NCBI GenBank assembly: GCA_029959085.1
Contig: JARWIR010000007.1
Location: 44,257,137 to 44,321,136, forward strand
DNA: 64,000 nucleotides
Source: Nemophila menziesii
Lineage: Eukaryota > Streptophyta > Magnoliopsida > Boraginales > Hydrophyllaceae
Reading direction: 5' to 3'
The notes beneath the pieces were generated by a model, which was not told the origin of the DNA, did not search any database, and saw nothing but the letters and a program-made list of their open reading frames with translations. Positions 46,842 to 60,712 of this stretch are shown one piece after another. The first letter of the stretch is position 1. Every line of letters starts with the position of its first letter. A program made the position numbers and the translations under genes.

Positions 46842-47480
46842 ATGGAAGTTGTTCCAACGACTAAGAAGTTTAAAGGTCGTAGAAAAATCCCAATAAAGTT
46901 GATAGAGATTGAGAGTCACCGCCATGTGACATTCTCAAAACGGAAGAGTGGTGTATTTAAAAAGGCTAGTGAAATTGCCACTTTATGTGGTGCTGAAATT
47001 GGCCTATTTGTTTTCTCACCGGGAAAGAAGGTGTATTCATTTGGGGATCCTGATATTACTTCAGTTGTTGATAAGTTGAACTCTCAAAATCTTTCATTGC
47101 TAGAAGTAGAAATAGCCCAAAGAATGCATGCGAATAGCAGTTATAATGTTCAGTATAACAATGATCAACTCAGAATACTAAGCGACCAGATCGACCATGA
47201 AATAGAACGTCGTAAGAAATTGGATAGTAAATCCCAGTTCAATCGTGATAACTATTGGTGGAATGCACCAATAAGTAGTCTAAACAAGGAGGGTCTTAAG
47301 TACATGCATACAACATTGGCGGCTCTACATTCAAAAGTCCAAGCTATCAATGATTTATCATCTTATCCGGGTACATCAGCACACCAGCATCATCAATTTG
47401 CAAGCTCTAGTTCTACCCATTCTCAAGATGGGTTCCTGATCAATCCAAGTGTTTTGAATGCACCTACTTATTATCGTTAA
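46842..47480 (+). CDS. Type I (M-alpha, AGL62-like) MADS-box transcription factor, gene 2B
   Basis: The 212-residue duplicate of the gene at 18363. It is intact, single-exon, with MADS domain 12-71. The only protein difference is S141N, directly after the conserved tryptophan pair (139-140). The duplicated promoter segment upstream is also kept. Function as for the other three genes: probable nuclear MADS heterodimer partner in reproductive tissue, inferred from the family only. Confidence 0.93.
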   Translation: MEVVPTTKKFKGRRKIPIKLIEIESHRHVTFSKRKSGVFKKASEIATLCGAEIGLFVFSPGKKVYSFGDPDITSVVDKLNSQNLSLLEVEIAQRMHANSSYNVQYNNDQLRILSDQIDHEIERRKKLDSKSQFNRDNYWWNAPISSLNKEGLKYMHTTLAALHSKVQAINDLSSYPGTSAHQHHQFASSSSTHSQDGFLINPSVLNAPTYYR

Positions 47481-48490
47481 TATCAATGTTATGGAAACAT
47501 GAGTCTTTCATATTTATTTTCAACACAATTAATTGGAACTTGTATTGCTTGAATTACATTAATGATACCCTCTTTAATTCAATTCTCCATTAGTAATTTA
47601 TTCTTCAATATCATAAAAATTTATTCAATTACATCGATTGAAAATAATTAATTTTACCATTTGATGATTAATCAAATACTTTAATCTAGGATATATACTT
47701 CTTAAATTTTTATTAAACATAGTTAAATATATTTCGGCGTAATCATATTCATACTTGTTTAAATAATAAAATAACGCATAATCAAGGATTTGAAGAATAG
47801 TAATGTAAAAAACTTAACCAAATGTGTTTATGTTTATTAGTGGTGTTAATGTTGTTCATAGTAATTATTTATTGTAGAAATAAATTTAGGGAAAGCTACT
47901 AAAAAATTAAAGATTGAAATTTTAACACATTACATATTGAATAGTTAAAGAAACAATTGCTTGGATTGAAAACACAACTATTATTTGTCAGATTTATTAT
48001 GTAAAAAATACTACATAAGGATGGGGATATAGAATTAATTATTCAAAAGTGTTTTTCTGATTCATATTAGATTATTATAATCTTTTGGAAATAAAAATAT
48101 TAACTATGAAATTTGTATTGAATACTAATATGTCTACAACATAACTTGTCGTTTTATAAAATTATAATAGCTTCTTTCTATCTTTGTTAATGGAGTCTTA
48201 AAATCAGGAAATTAGATTATAGTATATATATATATATCAATAAATAAAAAACTTAATCCAAACTTCAAAACCAGATGAATCAAAATCTATAGCTAAGTAA
48301 TCATCTTTTTATCGTATTATGATTATGATTGAGAGAGTGATACATTACTTTTTCTCGCAACTATTTGTTAATAAGGCAGTTTGGAAGGCAAGATGCTCGT
48401 TACAGATATCTTTCTACTGAGCTATTTTTCAGGTATTTTTTCAACAAAAAAGTATTATTGATTGTAATAAAAATACCTTAAATTAAAGAA
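47481..48490. other. MADS2 3' flank (copy B)
   Basis: Counterpart of 19002-20010. No gene. Confidence 0.55.
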
Positions 48491-49652
48491 TGAAAGTCTT
48501 ATCAAAGAAGAGTTGATGAAATCACTAACACAGGTTGAGGTTGAGCTTCATATCTCTTGATGATTTCAAAATCCAAAGAGGGGCCGTCTATTGCGGGTAT
48601 CCACTTTTGAAAATTACCTATGTGAGTTTGAAGGTAGGGGTCACCTTCTATAAGAAATATGGGTTAGTTTCTTTATATCACTCATTAGAATCAATGTATA
48701 CATATGACCTTTCTAAACACGTGGAAAGACAATACCACATTATATTTTCTTGAAAACCAGGTTGAGTATGTGATGTTGGGATCTCAGTTGGAGAAAGTCT
48801 TTAGTGATCATATCTGGTTGTTGGCTTACTTCACTGCATATCAATCTCAGTCTTTTTTTATTGAACATTGATGCTTAAGTACAACTTAACCCATCTTCTG
48901 CCTATGAGCTCTTTTAAAACTTCTTCTTTGCCTAAGATAATCTTGTGTGTGGAATTGTTGGATTAATAGAACTTTTTAATGATTCTTTTGGGCAGCATGG
49001 CTTTCTTGACCAAGGAAAATCAATTGACCTTTTGACTCCATCCTACTTCCCGTATGGATGGATGGAGTAAATTATTTTTAGTTTTTATAATAAATTCCTT
49101 TACTATATTCCAAATTTGTTAAGCCTATGGAATTATTTTTGTATTTTTTAGAATTTAAATGTTAGAGAGAGAAAGGCTAGAAATAATATATCCTAGACCG
49201 TAAGTTCTAGAGCCTTTCTGCATATATAGTTTACTTTACCAATACAAAGGGTGTTTTCGTATTTCTCGCATATGTTTACTCGCTCTATACAAATCAAGCC
49301 TCAAAGTTCTTATTTTGGGTATGTAAACTTTACTAATCTTTCAAATTTCATCCTTGAAGTTGCCAATAAACCACTAGACTCAATGATCTAATGTCAATAG
49401 AAATCCCATATTTCCACTCCTCTTCGACCATGGATAGCCTCAAGCTTCTTGGTAAATCATTAGAGTCCTTTTATCTTGGTCTTCCTTTCCATCAGAAGGG
49501 TTTAAGAAGTAATTCAACCAGTGAAGATTTCCCTTTTTTTGGATCAACTAAATCTAATTTTAGGCAAGGATCTGGGGATTATACAACAAGGAAGTAATAT
49601 ACTTTAGTGGCCCGAATGTGTCGTCGCTCGAGCTTACTAATGTGGATAAACT
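48491..49652 (+). other. Copia-3'-end-like tail block (copy B, block b)
   Basis: Counterpart of 20011-21170. 49391-49597 is an uninterrupted 68-codon frame (with MDSLKLLGKSLESFYLGL) that copy A breaks by one inserted base. Unrecognised. Confidence 0.4.
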
Positions 49653-50210
49653 AGAACTAAGACGGGTGTAGGGCTTGCACGGTGAAATTATTTCAGTTAC
49701 AATTGTGGGTTTGAATGAAAAAGGACCATGTATTTATTATTTTGTACATTGAGACAAATTTTCCAGAGTTTCGAGAATTAGCACCGAGCGGTGCGCACTC
49801 TAAGAGTCATTTTAAATCCATATTACATGATTGCATGAACATTTTACATAAATATGAAAGCTTTGTAGTTCACCATATTGTATTCCAGTTACATGAGGGC
49901 ATACAATACCTAATTAAAAAGAATGTTCTTACATCATTTAGTAGACGTTTATAAATCATAGTTTTTCCTATGAAATATAAAACCATATATCCTACTTAAA
50001 AGATAAATTTATCTGATTTTAAAAATAATATATTCATCCCCTCTTTATGTTTGAAAAACTAAAAATCAAATGTACATTAATGATATATTTTCCATCGTAT
50101 TAGAGTAATTGTATTATATAAATATTAGGTCATCGCTTTATATCTTTTCTTTTTTCTTGGTAATGACACCAAAAAATTATGGAGGGTATATTAGGTAAAA
50201 ATAATCATCA
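49653..50210. repeat. Terminal block (copy B, block b)
   Basis: Counterpart of 21171-21715. The relic frame here (49715-49954) is slightly longer, because copy B keeps ATACCTAATTAAAAAGAA where copy A has a deletion and a stop. Confidence 0.5.
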
Positions 50211-51168
50211 TAATTAATAAATTCAGTATAGCTATAATCTATGATCATATAAATTTTTTAATATAAATTTAATTTATTAGCTTTTGCTTAAACCTAATAC
50301 TAGTAAATGAGTAAATTCTACCGTATATTAGAAAAGGATAAACATAAAATAACTTAACTACATAATATTTTGGATACACATTATACACTGTATATAATTA
50401 ATAATCGTAAAGGATTTTAATATTTATACCTATTTCATAATTTTTAATATATATTTGCATAATAGTAATTATTAATGATTAAATACAATATAATATGTAC
50501 CCCACTAAAATATCTCTATCATCACATAACTTTTTGTAAAATAAATAAATAATGCATACCATAAAATTATTTATGTTTGATTAACTTAGACTAAAGTAAC
50601 AACGTTTTCTAAAATAAAGTTGAAAAGAAGAGTAAAATTATCTCTACATCACTATGTGTTGGCGTTAACGAGCCTTGTGCTTGCATATCCCCTATATTGG
50701 ATTACAAATCCTATATTTATATAAAGTACACACAATTTTCCAAATAGTACTTGTCATGCCCCACTAACGACATGATTTTGTATATAGATTTCCCTATTTT
50801 CGTGGACCACGTTCATGAAGATAGGCCACGATGTCGATGTCAGTCTTGATGAGACCATGGGAATTTTAACATGCTATCTCGAACGAGGTGACCTGGTCTG
50901 ATGTATACTTCTTTGGTACGAGTTATGTCGTATTCTTCTCGGGAACCTAGATGTCTCGAGGTTAAATTTTAGATTGTGTAGCCCGTGATGTCAGTATGTG
51001 TCATACATCTTCTAATATCCGTCTGAGGTATAAAGATATTTTCTCCATATTAACACACACGAATGACCAAGATAGTCACTGTAATAACTTATTAGTTTAG
51101 TCGTCATTCATAAACTCATTATAGATCATATAGATGTTAATATCATGCTTTTGAAATCTAACTAAAAT

Positions 51169-51171
<3 letters not shown>
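50211..51171. other. Truncated promoter-like repeat and minus-strand relic (copy B, block c)
   Basis: 50211-50585 matches 21716-22090 and 50586-51025 matches 22091-22530; the rest is copia-derived spacer. Confidence 0.45.

Positions 51172-51226
<55 letters not shown>
51172..51226. repeat. (TA)n microsatellite (copy B)
   Basis: Counterpart of 22672-22757 but about 30 bp shorter. Confidence 0.95.
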
Positions 51227-51227
<1 letters not shown>

Positions 51228-51705
51228 CAACTTGAGGGGTTTGTTGCATCCGGTCAAAAGAGAAAAGAATGCAAGCTTAAGAAATAGTTATATGGTTTGA
51301 AACATGACCCTAAAGCATCGTATGAGAAATTAGATAGTACTTTAGTGAAAGCTGGCATTCTAGTCAACCCTTCTAATTCATATGTTTACATGAAAGGTTT
51401 ACATTAGATTGTGTGATCATTTTTCTATATGTATATGACTTGCTAATCTTTGAAACTAATATTCTTGTTATAAATTATACTAAGTACTAAATTCAAGATA
51501 AGAGATATGGAAGAAGATGATGTTATCCTAGGGGTAAAGATGGTATATCCATTTTCCAGTCTCGTTATGTAAGTAGATGTTAAAAAGTTTTGACTCATTC
51601 AATATTATTCCAGTCTCTAGTATCCATTTGACTAACGATAATGGCAATAACGTATCTCAAAATGGTTTATAATATAACCATGCTATTTTTAGCCAGAATG
51701 ATGTT
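51227..51705 (+). pseudogene. Ty1/copia RT relic (copy B, block c)
   Basis: Counterpart of 22758-23235. Reads PKASYEKLD where copy A reads PKQSYEKLD. Confidence 0.8.
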
Positions 51706-52507
51706 GTTTTCTAGATCATCACGTTAGCTCTGTATTTAGGTAAGTCCTCCCCTTTGACTTAGGGACTGAAAAAATTTACAGTAAAATATCCATACTTAAC
51801 ATGTATCAAATGTTGGGTAGTAATAAATTGTGCAAAAGAAATAGAAAAATAACCTCATGTTGATTGGTGAACAAATCGAGGCATGTGTATCCATTAAATA
51901 CTTCAGTTACCAGACCTACAATCATAAAAAGGGTACAGTTGATAGCAGAGACTAAGGAAAAAAGTTTTCAGTTTCATTGTCATAAGGAAATAAATATTAC
52001 ATGGGCCCACAAAACCCATCTTTAACCTCACATTACTGTTGAAATTTAGCACAACAAATTTTTGTATAATTGCTTAGTTGTTGAAATATCTAATCAAGAA
52101 AATGATTTATAATTTATGCGGGATAAATTAGATTACAAAGCTTATTTGCATGTAAGATATTGTTGGTGGTCCTTGGGTTTTAATGTTGGTCCTAGTCCAC
52201 TATTTGAATGTTACATATCAAATTGTTTCATGTCGTTGTAGTGATCCAATATGCATTAGGCTAAAGGATAAAATATAAAAGTATGATTATACTACTTATT
52301 TGTATGCTTATATTAAAAGGAAAAGAGGTTCAAAAGTCACCTGATGCCCTTGGAATTGTGGTCATGACAAATAAGCCTAGCTAATTTGGTAAATGTTTCC
52401 ATTCTAAGACAAACAACACGTCTTTGAATTTTTGTTTAGCTTCCAAATCATTACTATGTTCTTTCCCCTATTAAAAAGATAAAACTTGATTTTATGAGTG
52501 TTATAAC
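51706..52507. other. No gene recognised (copy B, block c)
   Basis: Counterpart of 23236-24040. Confidence 0.5.
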
Positions 52508-55500
52508 ACTCCTGGATATCCTAATCAAACGTATGATGAAACGGGGAGTTTTAACAGTATTACAATTCAAAGGGTTAATAACTAAGGAACTATGACTCTC
52601 CATAGTCACAAATCCAACTGGAAATTGAGAAGCAACTCTATAAGCTTGATAAACTCCTAAAGCTTAGCCTCAAAAGGTGATAAAGATCCCATGCACCTAG
52701 CATTCTCATCCAAATAAATTGCCACAATGATCCCTAGCAATAAAGAAGCAACAAAATTAGCATTAAGACATCAAAGGCTACATCTGTGTTGATTTTGATT
52801 TCACCAACTAGTGGTGGAATCCACCCTGTTTTAGTTAAGTGCATAACTGAATTGCTTGAGGCATGATTCATAATATTGACTGATCTATTAATGTACTGGT
52901 ATTAATTGGAGTAGCAGCATCAGCAATCTTGCTATTTGCAATAATATACTCATCATTTGCCTTAACAGCATTTTTCATTATCAATATAGGGTCAGGTAAC
53001 TTGCTTTTAATCACAAAGCAATTTCTCTCTTTCTAGATAAACCAAGCCATATTTGCAACTAATTCAGCTGTAAATTAACTCTTATGAGATCTAAGTTTAA
53101 TTTATTCCATAAGAAAAACAACCTATTGGAATATAGTACTTATTGAGCCATTTTTAGATAATAAATTCAAAGGTTAAGCTATCCAAACTGCTCTAGCTAA
53201 ATCACATTGAAACAGTGTTTGTTCAATCGTTTCAACTGACCCCTTACAAATTTCACAATAAACATCTTGTGTCATTTTTTATGTCTCCCTAAATGTTATA
53301 ATTTTATTCCCTTGGGAGACATCATTTTTTGTCTTTATTGACTATTTAGATAGACTTTTGGTATTAAAATGCAATAAATCGATTTTCCTCTTTTAATTCT
53401 AGTATTTTTCATTTATTAAATTTTTGCGCGTAATATGGGTGGGTTGTTTTGAGTGAAAAGTTGTAGGTTTTGAATACTATCTAAGAGAGGAAGCCAATAA
53501 TAAAGTCAAAGATCGCGTAATGAAGTCAAAGCAAGAAGAAATATCCCGAAAGAATCGATTATTTTAAGCTGCAAATCTGGAAAGTTTTCAAAGATTGCGG
53601 ATTCCGAGCCATCTAAGAGTGGATTTAGCCTCTGACTGGTGAAGAGAAAACGTGCCCCATTGAGTTATGGAACTTTAGCAACTGGAATGAGGTCAATCCG
53701 AGTTGAAACGAGTCGGTTAGAGCAGTTTTAGTGGAGTTGGTGCAGCAGGTACGGGATTTGGGCTTAATTAGTGGACTTGGGCTTTTCTAATATTCACTTA
53801 AACCTAAGTAAAAACCCTAGTCCAAATTTAACACTATAAATATAAATATGTCTTTAGACCTCATTATTTAGCACCTCTCATTTTATTCTTCAAATTAAAT
53901 CATCATTAGAAGAGAGCGTCCAGAGAGAAAGTCAGAAGCAAGGAAAAGGAGCAAGCTAAGAGCTGGAGAAAGTCATCTTCTCCAAATCACAACCAAACCC
54001 AATTCCTAATTAGGTTCTATATTTTATTTCTGTGTTTGAAGAACATGAATTCTTTCTGTTTTAATTTAGTTTTTGTCTTTTTAATTATTATGAGCTAAAC
54101 TTAATTAGTGCTTGAGAACGCATAATGGGTTAATACCAATTTGATTTTATTTAATGTGTTTGGATTTGGGATTTTAATAATTGAAATCAAATTGGGTAAA
54201 TTGTATTTTTCATTAATTTTCTTTTATTTACTATAATTGAAGTCATTAATCAATCATAGGACTTAGTATCTAGGCTTTTCCAATTAGTGGCGATTGGATC
54301 ACCTTGACGGGAGGTTTAGATACGGACCTAGTTAATGAATGTAGGTTAGAAATTAGAGACTCTGACGAGCTTAATTAAACATATGGCCAATTGGGTAGAA
54401 TAGAGTTAATCACTTGAGAGTGGACTATAATCACCTTGACGGGGTTTGTAGCACTTGAAAGTAGCTCCTTAGTCCACCTTGACGGGGGTAAGGAGAATTT
54501 CGAATCCCGACCAATGCATATTTACCAATTTGTCCCTTAAACATGACATGAAATGAATGATAATTAGGTGAAACCCTTGCGTCTCTCAAGTACTGCCTTT
54601 CCCATCTTGCGTAAACACTTTATTATCTTGCGTCTAGTTTAATTCTTGCATTAATTTAGTATTTTAATATATTGTCTTAGCATTAGGAAACCAAACAAAC
54701 AATTCTAAAAATCATTTACTTGTTTTCACGTGCAATTAACTACTATCTGATAAGCATTAGAGTCAACCATTTCGTCCCTAAGAACGAATCTGTTTTACCA
54801 CTTATATTACTTGGGACAATCGTACACTTGCGGATGTGGTTCTCTCATCCTTATTGCATTTATTTTAGAACACACAAAGGACCACCAATTTTCCTTTCAT
54901 ATCTATTCTCATATTTTGGAAGCCTAATTATGCATGCCCTCTATAAAAAATTCTAACTATTGGGCTACTTTAAGCTTTCAAATGAAATCCCAAACAAACT
55001 TGGGTTTGGCTAGAGAAGTTGTCCTTTATCTCTCATCTATTTTTCCTCCATAGTTTGCCATCCTTATCCTGTCATATACCTCTTTTACAATTACACTACC
55101 AGAATTGGATTTAATCCAAATTGGAGTATCTTCCTGTAAAGGAGAGATATGTATTCCCAGGATGGTTGCAACCAAGTCTGGAGCAAATAAAGTATTAAGT
55201 AAATGAATATTCCAACTTGTACCCTGTTCATTCAATAACTCACTCACCCAATGTAAATTTGTACCATTTGGCCTTGATAAATTAAAAGAGCTTGGAATCC
55301 AATTATAATTTCAAATGTTTACTCTATCACCCTTATCAATATGCCAAAAAATATCCTTCACAAATACATCCCTACCTGTGATGAAACTTCTATAACCCCA
55401 AGAACAAGTGTTACCAATTTTTGCTTCCAAAAAATCACAATTTGGGAAATATTTACCTTTCAAAGTTTTGAAAACAACTGAATTCGATTTAAAAAAATCC

Positions 55501-56166
55501 CGCGAATTCGATGCAAGTAAAGCTAAATTATTCTCATAAAATTCCTTAAAACCTAGGCCTCCATCAGATTTCTGTTTGATTAAAATGACCGCCTAGTGGG
55601 TCCTATTTTGTCCCTTATTTCCCCAAAAAAGTTTGATACTAGTGAAGCATTGTTTTTAGTAACCTTTTTAGGAATTAGGTAAACTGTCATCAAATGGTTG
55701 AGGATGGCATTTATAATAGCTTTTATTAGTGTTTCCTTTCTACTAGAGGAAAGAAGTTTTGTGTTCCATGCCTCCAGTATCCCAAGTACTGTATCAACTA
55801 ATCATTCAAGGCTTTTGACATTTGATCTTCCCCGTAAAGTGGGCATACCAATGTATTTACTAATGTCCACCAGCACATTCATTCGAGGTAGATTAGATAT
55901 TTCATTCTTAAAGTCCAAACTAGTCTTTTGATTGAATAAGATTCCACTTTATTCAAATTAACCTTCTAACCTAATATATCTATATTTATGTAATATATAC
56001 TTAAAGTTAGCCACACGTTCAACACTTTCTTCGAGAAAAAACAAGCTAGCATCAGCAAAGAGACAATGAGATATACTAATAATTCCTCCAGAAATCTTTA
56101 CCCCCTTTAAAATATTTTGTACCTCAGCTTTCTTAAGGGATTGGTATTATCAAAATGGATACTGAT
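52508..56166 (-). pseudogene. LINE (plant L1-like) relic (copy B)
   Basis: Counterpart of 24041-27700, with the same RT, zf-RVT and RNase H pieces in the same order on the minus strand, split at the same base by the solo-LTR-like element. Scattered substitutions only. Confidence 0.82.
53279..54861 (+). mobile_element. Solo-LTR-like element nested in the LINE relic (copy B)
   Basis: Counterpart of 24813-26395, same length (1583 bp), flanked by ATTTT (53274-53278, 54862-54866). Confidence 0.72.
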
Positions 56167-57370
56167 GTTGAAAAGTCTATGAATTATGGGTATGATGGAG
56201 AAATAAGCAGCAAAAATGAAGAAAATAGATGACCAAACGAATAATGATGTAAGATTTGATTGGTGGAGATCAAGATTAGTTCGATAGGGGAAAATTTATA
56301 GATGGTTATAAAGGACATAGAAGAGATAAAAGTTGATTTGATGTCAAAAGATAATACAATTAACCAATAAAGAGCTAATTAAGAGAGACAATTTAAATGG
56401 AAAAATGGTCAAGAGTAGCGCAAAAACCTTTCAAAAGTAACTTTGATAATATGTGAAGCATGTATGTTAATGATATTGGCGAGAATACATCACTTACGTA
56501 TCAAGTTGAAAAACAAGAAAGAGAGATTGGATCAATGAGAAACCAACTTACTACAAAGGAATAAACTGAGAAAGATGAGTACAAGGAATGGATAAAAACA
56601 TCAGAAGATGAGATGCACTAAAAGTTGAATATTAGAGACAAATTAATCAAAATAAAAAAAATGTTGAACGACGACATTGATGATTTGAACGCTCAAGTGG
56701 TTGAACTACAAGAATATTTGGATATGTTCTTACAAGATCCATTAATTGATGACAGAGGTAACATAGTATATCCTAATTCGATGTTTGTGGATGTTAAAAC
56801 GTTTTCACAAGTGGATATAGAAGAAATACCAGTGAGTAACCCTAAAATGGAGATTCCGAAATCATTAGGTAATAGAATGGAAAAGTGGCTAAGAAGAGAA
56901 GAACCAAAAAATTAAATAGAAAGAGCGAGAAATCACTAAACAAAAGCACCCTAGAGAATAAAAAAATACAAAACATAAGGAGAAAGAAACCAATGAACAA
57001 AAGGATCCTATATATGAAAAAATACCATATCATGAATCTGCTAGAAATAAATGAAAAAATCTTCACAAAAAAAAGCAAGAACGAAGGAAAGAAAAAAAGA
57101 AGAAGGGTCATGTTACACCTACTACATTCATTAAAAGAGTTAAGGATGATTGTAGAGATGGAAGGAAAAAGAATTATTGGGAGCTCATATGTAACAAAAC
57201 CTATTAAGAAAAAGCAAGCCTCTGAGGGGACCTCGAATATTGTAGCTCTATACCTAACTTGTTCTAACAGCACATACGGTTTACTTTTAAAAATGGGAGA
57301 AAAAAAGTATAGGGAAGTGATAAAGTTGAACCTAATGCACAATGGAACAAATTATATCACATCAACATCG
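56167..57370 (+). pseudogene. Unrecognised coiled-coil-type relic (copy B)
   Basis: Counterpart of 27701-28900. Small indels near 56960 open a 165-codon frame (56885-57382) that is two frames in copy A, but the same region is out of phase with the better-preserved VTPTTFIKRVKDD words, so it is probably fortuitous. Stop TAA near 56617. Confidence 0.45.
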
Positions 57371-57479
57371 CAAACGAGGTGAGATTGGTCATTGACATAA
57401 ACAAGAATATGTGTTGTATTCATGTTTAGAATAAATTTATTTATATATACATGTATATATATGTGTGTGTGTGTGTACG

Positions 57480-57922
57480 TATTGTAGGTCTTTCTAAATA
57501 ACGATGATGTAAATGGACATGAAAAAATTATAACCGAGTAATTCATGGTTTTTTACGATGCGCATAAATATGTGTTATTCCCGATAAAAAAGCAAATGCA
57601 TGAAGTACTTTGTGAACACTTATGGTATATGACAAAGGTGGATCAGTGTGTTATTACCATAATGAAATTATATACACGAAGTCAGGGGGTATAGGAATAT
57701 AGTGATAAAGAGATTGATTTCTGATGACACAATAAGAAAGTACTGCCAACTGTTCCAACTGAATACCTATGCAGCTAAAGAAATTTTCACCCAAAATCAA
57801 TCATCAATTATTCAAGAGTATGTATACTTCAACTTAATGTTGAAAAGTATAGAAAAAATAATCAACACTAAATACAAAAATGGGAGGTCGAACAATGGTG
57901 GGCTTGCATCCTAAATTGGTGG
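57480..57922 (+). pseudogene. Unrecognised relic ORF, second part (copy B)
   Basis: Counterpart of 29030-29467. Here the sequence continues past the junction (57923-58160), with the same order as 62530-62770, so copy B keeps the original right-hand connection. Confidence 0.5.
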
Positions 57923-58160
57923 AAGCTTGGAGGTTGTGATGTGAAAGTATGTGTATTCAAGTATATTAATAAAGAAGTTTGAAGTTGGCAGAGTCGTTTG
58001 AAGTTGTGGTGTGTTGGCTAATTTTCAAACTATTGATTAGTTAGATTATAATTTTTAAATTTTTGATATGTACAAATATTAGTTCTATTTGATGCTTTAA
58101 AAAATTCTATATGTGTGTGTGTGTATTTTTTTTATATGACTAGGATTATATGTTTAAGTG
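57923..58160. other. Original right flank of the duplicated unit
   Basis: Not present in copy A. It is homologous to about 62545-62775 (shared GTGATGTGAAAGTATGTGTA, GAAGTTTGAAGTTGGCAGAG, GAAGTTGTGGTGTGTTGG), so it belongs to the same relic element as the preceding ORF. A (TG)n run lies at about 58110-58124. Confidence 0.6.
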
Positions 58161-59060
58161 AATAGGATAACAAAAGAAGGTACATGGAACTTGTCCCATA
58201 AGCAATGAGGTGATACTTATCCCATTACAGTAATATGGGGCATGTCCCACCTCATGATCAAGCTTATATAATACAAATATATTTGATTATATAAGACAAA
58301 AGTTACTGAAAACACATGTTTAAAAAGTAAAAATATGTTTGTATGCAATATCATAGATGAAAAGTTTGAAAATTCAAGCAAAAAAATTACGGAAGTAAAA
58401 TTAAGTTGCATGGGATTTGAATTGAAACATTAATAGAGTGTAAGCATAAACGCTAGGCTATGTCTAATTTTCTATTAGACTTGGTATATTTATATATATA
58501 TAACACTTAATTATAAAACGCCAAATGGGACTTGTCGCATCTAATTTAATGTGAAAGGTGATAAGACAAATTCTTTAAAAAATTACTAACACCAAATGTT
58601 GAAAAACATAAAATATGTTTGTATACGATATCATCGATGAAAAGTGTGAAAATTCAAGCAAAAACAATTATTGGAGTAAATTTGAGTAGCAAAGAGAGAT
58701 TTGAACTTGGAACATTAGATAGTAGACTATAGGCATATTATAGGTAGGCTATGTCCAATATTCAATTAAAATTGGTATTTTCATATATAACACTTAATTA
58801 TAAATTACCTAATGGGACTTGTCTAGTACTCCAACTTACTTTGAAATATTGCTAACACCATATGTTGAAAGCATAAAAATATGTTTGTATACATTATTAC
58901 GAATGAAAGTGTGAAAATATAAGCAAAAAGGGATTGGAGTACATTTGAGTAGCAAAGAGGATTTGAACCTGGAACCTTAGATAGTAGAGTATAAGCGTAT
59001 TTCCACTAGACTATGTATAATCATCAATTATACTTGGTATATATATATATATATATTATT
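58161..59060 (-). repeat. Tandem repeat array with tRNA-like heads, part 1
   Basis: Three units with a period of about 286-291 bp, marked on the plus strand by GGGACTTGTC (58527, 58814; a degenerate one near 58185). On the minus strand each unit starts with a box A-like word (TAGTCTAGTGG at 59013-59003) and about 35 bp on a box B-like word (GGTTCAAATCC at 58969-58959), followed by a conserved body. This is the layout of a tRNA-derived SINE, but arranged head to tail. Confidence 0.7.
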
Positions 59061-59092
59061 TCAGAGTTTTTTCTACGGTCCAGATTTACCTG

Positions 59093-59166
59093 CATAAGTG
59101 GTGGCCAGGATTGAATCTGGCCAAACATAAGTGGTGGCCAGGATTTAATCTGACTAAACATAAGTA
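59093..59166. repeat. 33-bp short tandem repeat
   Basis: CATAAGTGGTGGCCAGGATT units start at 59093 and 59126, with a partial third at 59159. Confidence 0.8.
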
Positions 59167-59184
59167 TATATGGTGTGGCCTAGG

Positions 59185-60676
59185 GTGTGATAAAAAGATG
59201 ATATAATTTAGATACAAATAAACACCCTAAGCTAGCACGGTTCTGCAAGTATTACAGGACGTATGCAAGTTTTAATGATAAGAAGATTCGTTCCTCAGAG
59301 ACTACGAAAGTTAGAGAGAACTTATGCAAATTATCAAGTGCAAAAATGAAAGATATAAAAGATAATACGCAAGAGAAAGAAAGAAAAATAGATTTTTATT
59401 TTGTTTTTATAAAGATAAACTAAACTAATAAATTAAAAGACATAAAATAAATAACAGAAGAGAAAAGAAGATAGTATGAAAGTTAGCTTGAGTAAATAGC
59501 ATGTAATCCCCACTAGTTTTGCCGTTCTAAACATGTAAGGGTGAATTATGTAGTATTTCAATAATCGGTTCCAATTACGCTAGGTAGTTTTAAATAGGAT
59601 TTACCTGTGTCAATAAGGCTTCCTAAGCAAACTGTTCATGTAATTAGTAAATAGTAACATGTACTAAACCATAGTGATTATCTAGTTAGGTTGATTTGTC
59701 ATATCTAAACCGAATACTAGACGTTATGTGCTAAACATGTAATTAAACACCGTTGTCAATGGTGACCTAACTACTAGATGGTAATTCTATATGGCCTAGG
59801 TTCCACAAGAACACAGAATATAAATCCAAACACATAAACAGAGAATAAAAACAATAATTCAATTTAAAACATAGAATTCCCAAATTAGATAGATGTCAAT
59901 CAAAACTAGGGTTCATACATATATGATAAAACTCAAGTTAAAAAGAATTAATTCATACAAAGAAAAGAAGAGAAAAGAATTACAGAATCAAAGGTTGAAG
60001 GCGACATATGGTGTTCTGCTCCTTCCAGACTTCTTCTCTTGTGTTGCAGCTTCCTCTTGGCCTTAGGGTCTGGCCAAGGATGATTTAAGAGTGTTAAGAG
60101 GCTGTATTTATAGTGTATAGGTTGACCTATTCGTTTCTTGAAGGAGAGGTCAAGTAATAGACTCCAAGCCCAACTCAAATTCGTATGGAAATAAAGATAA
60201 TTACTGCTGACTTGTTTTGAGCATATCTTCTTCGTTATTGGTCGTTTTTTAGCCCATAAGATACCAAAAGAATCCTCACAGAATTATCTACGTCCCTATG
60301 AAAGGAATCTTCCAAAATCGGCTCGGTTTTGGAGTTATCACCACTTCTTTAGGCGTAGCTGCAGAAATTCAGATTTAAAGCAGCTTTTCCTTTTCCTAAT
60401 TGAACTCTGTTTCCTTCTATCTCCAATTTCCATGTTTATCTTCTTTCCTTTAGCTCTTTGAATCAACTTGGACTCTAATTAATTACCATATATCTCTAAA
60501 GCTTCACACTAAATAAATAATTAAACCCAATATGCTCTAAAAATATTAAATAATCAATTCAAGACCCAAAATAAGAAAGTGTACTAAATCATGAGAAATT
60601 CGACCTATAAACAAATAAATAGGCCTAAAATGATGTCTCTGGAATAGATTTAATTATTACAAATGAGGAGACATCA
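59185..60676 (-). mobile_element. Solo-LTR-like element interrupting the tandem array
   Basis: Minus strand. It starts TGATGTCTCCTCATTTG (60676), has CCAGAGACATCATTTTAGG early, and a TATA word (CTATAAATACAGCC, about 60115-60102) followed by a likely transcribed region. Near the end it has CTGAGGAACGAATCTTC (about 59300-59285) and the end TTTTTATCACAC (about 59185). No coding frame. Same family as 1286-2820 and 24813-26395. Target duplication not resolvable in the TA-rich flank. Confidence 0.65.
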
Positions 60677-60678
60677 AT

Positions 60679-60689
<11 letters not shown>

Positions 60690-60712
<23 letters not shown>

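Noticed and set aside
58955..59016. Possible tRNA gene on the minus strand
   Set aside because: Box A- and B-like words are present, but I cannot fold a cloverleaf with a paired acceptor stem, and the segment recurs as part of a tandem repeat.
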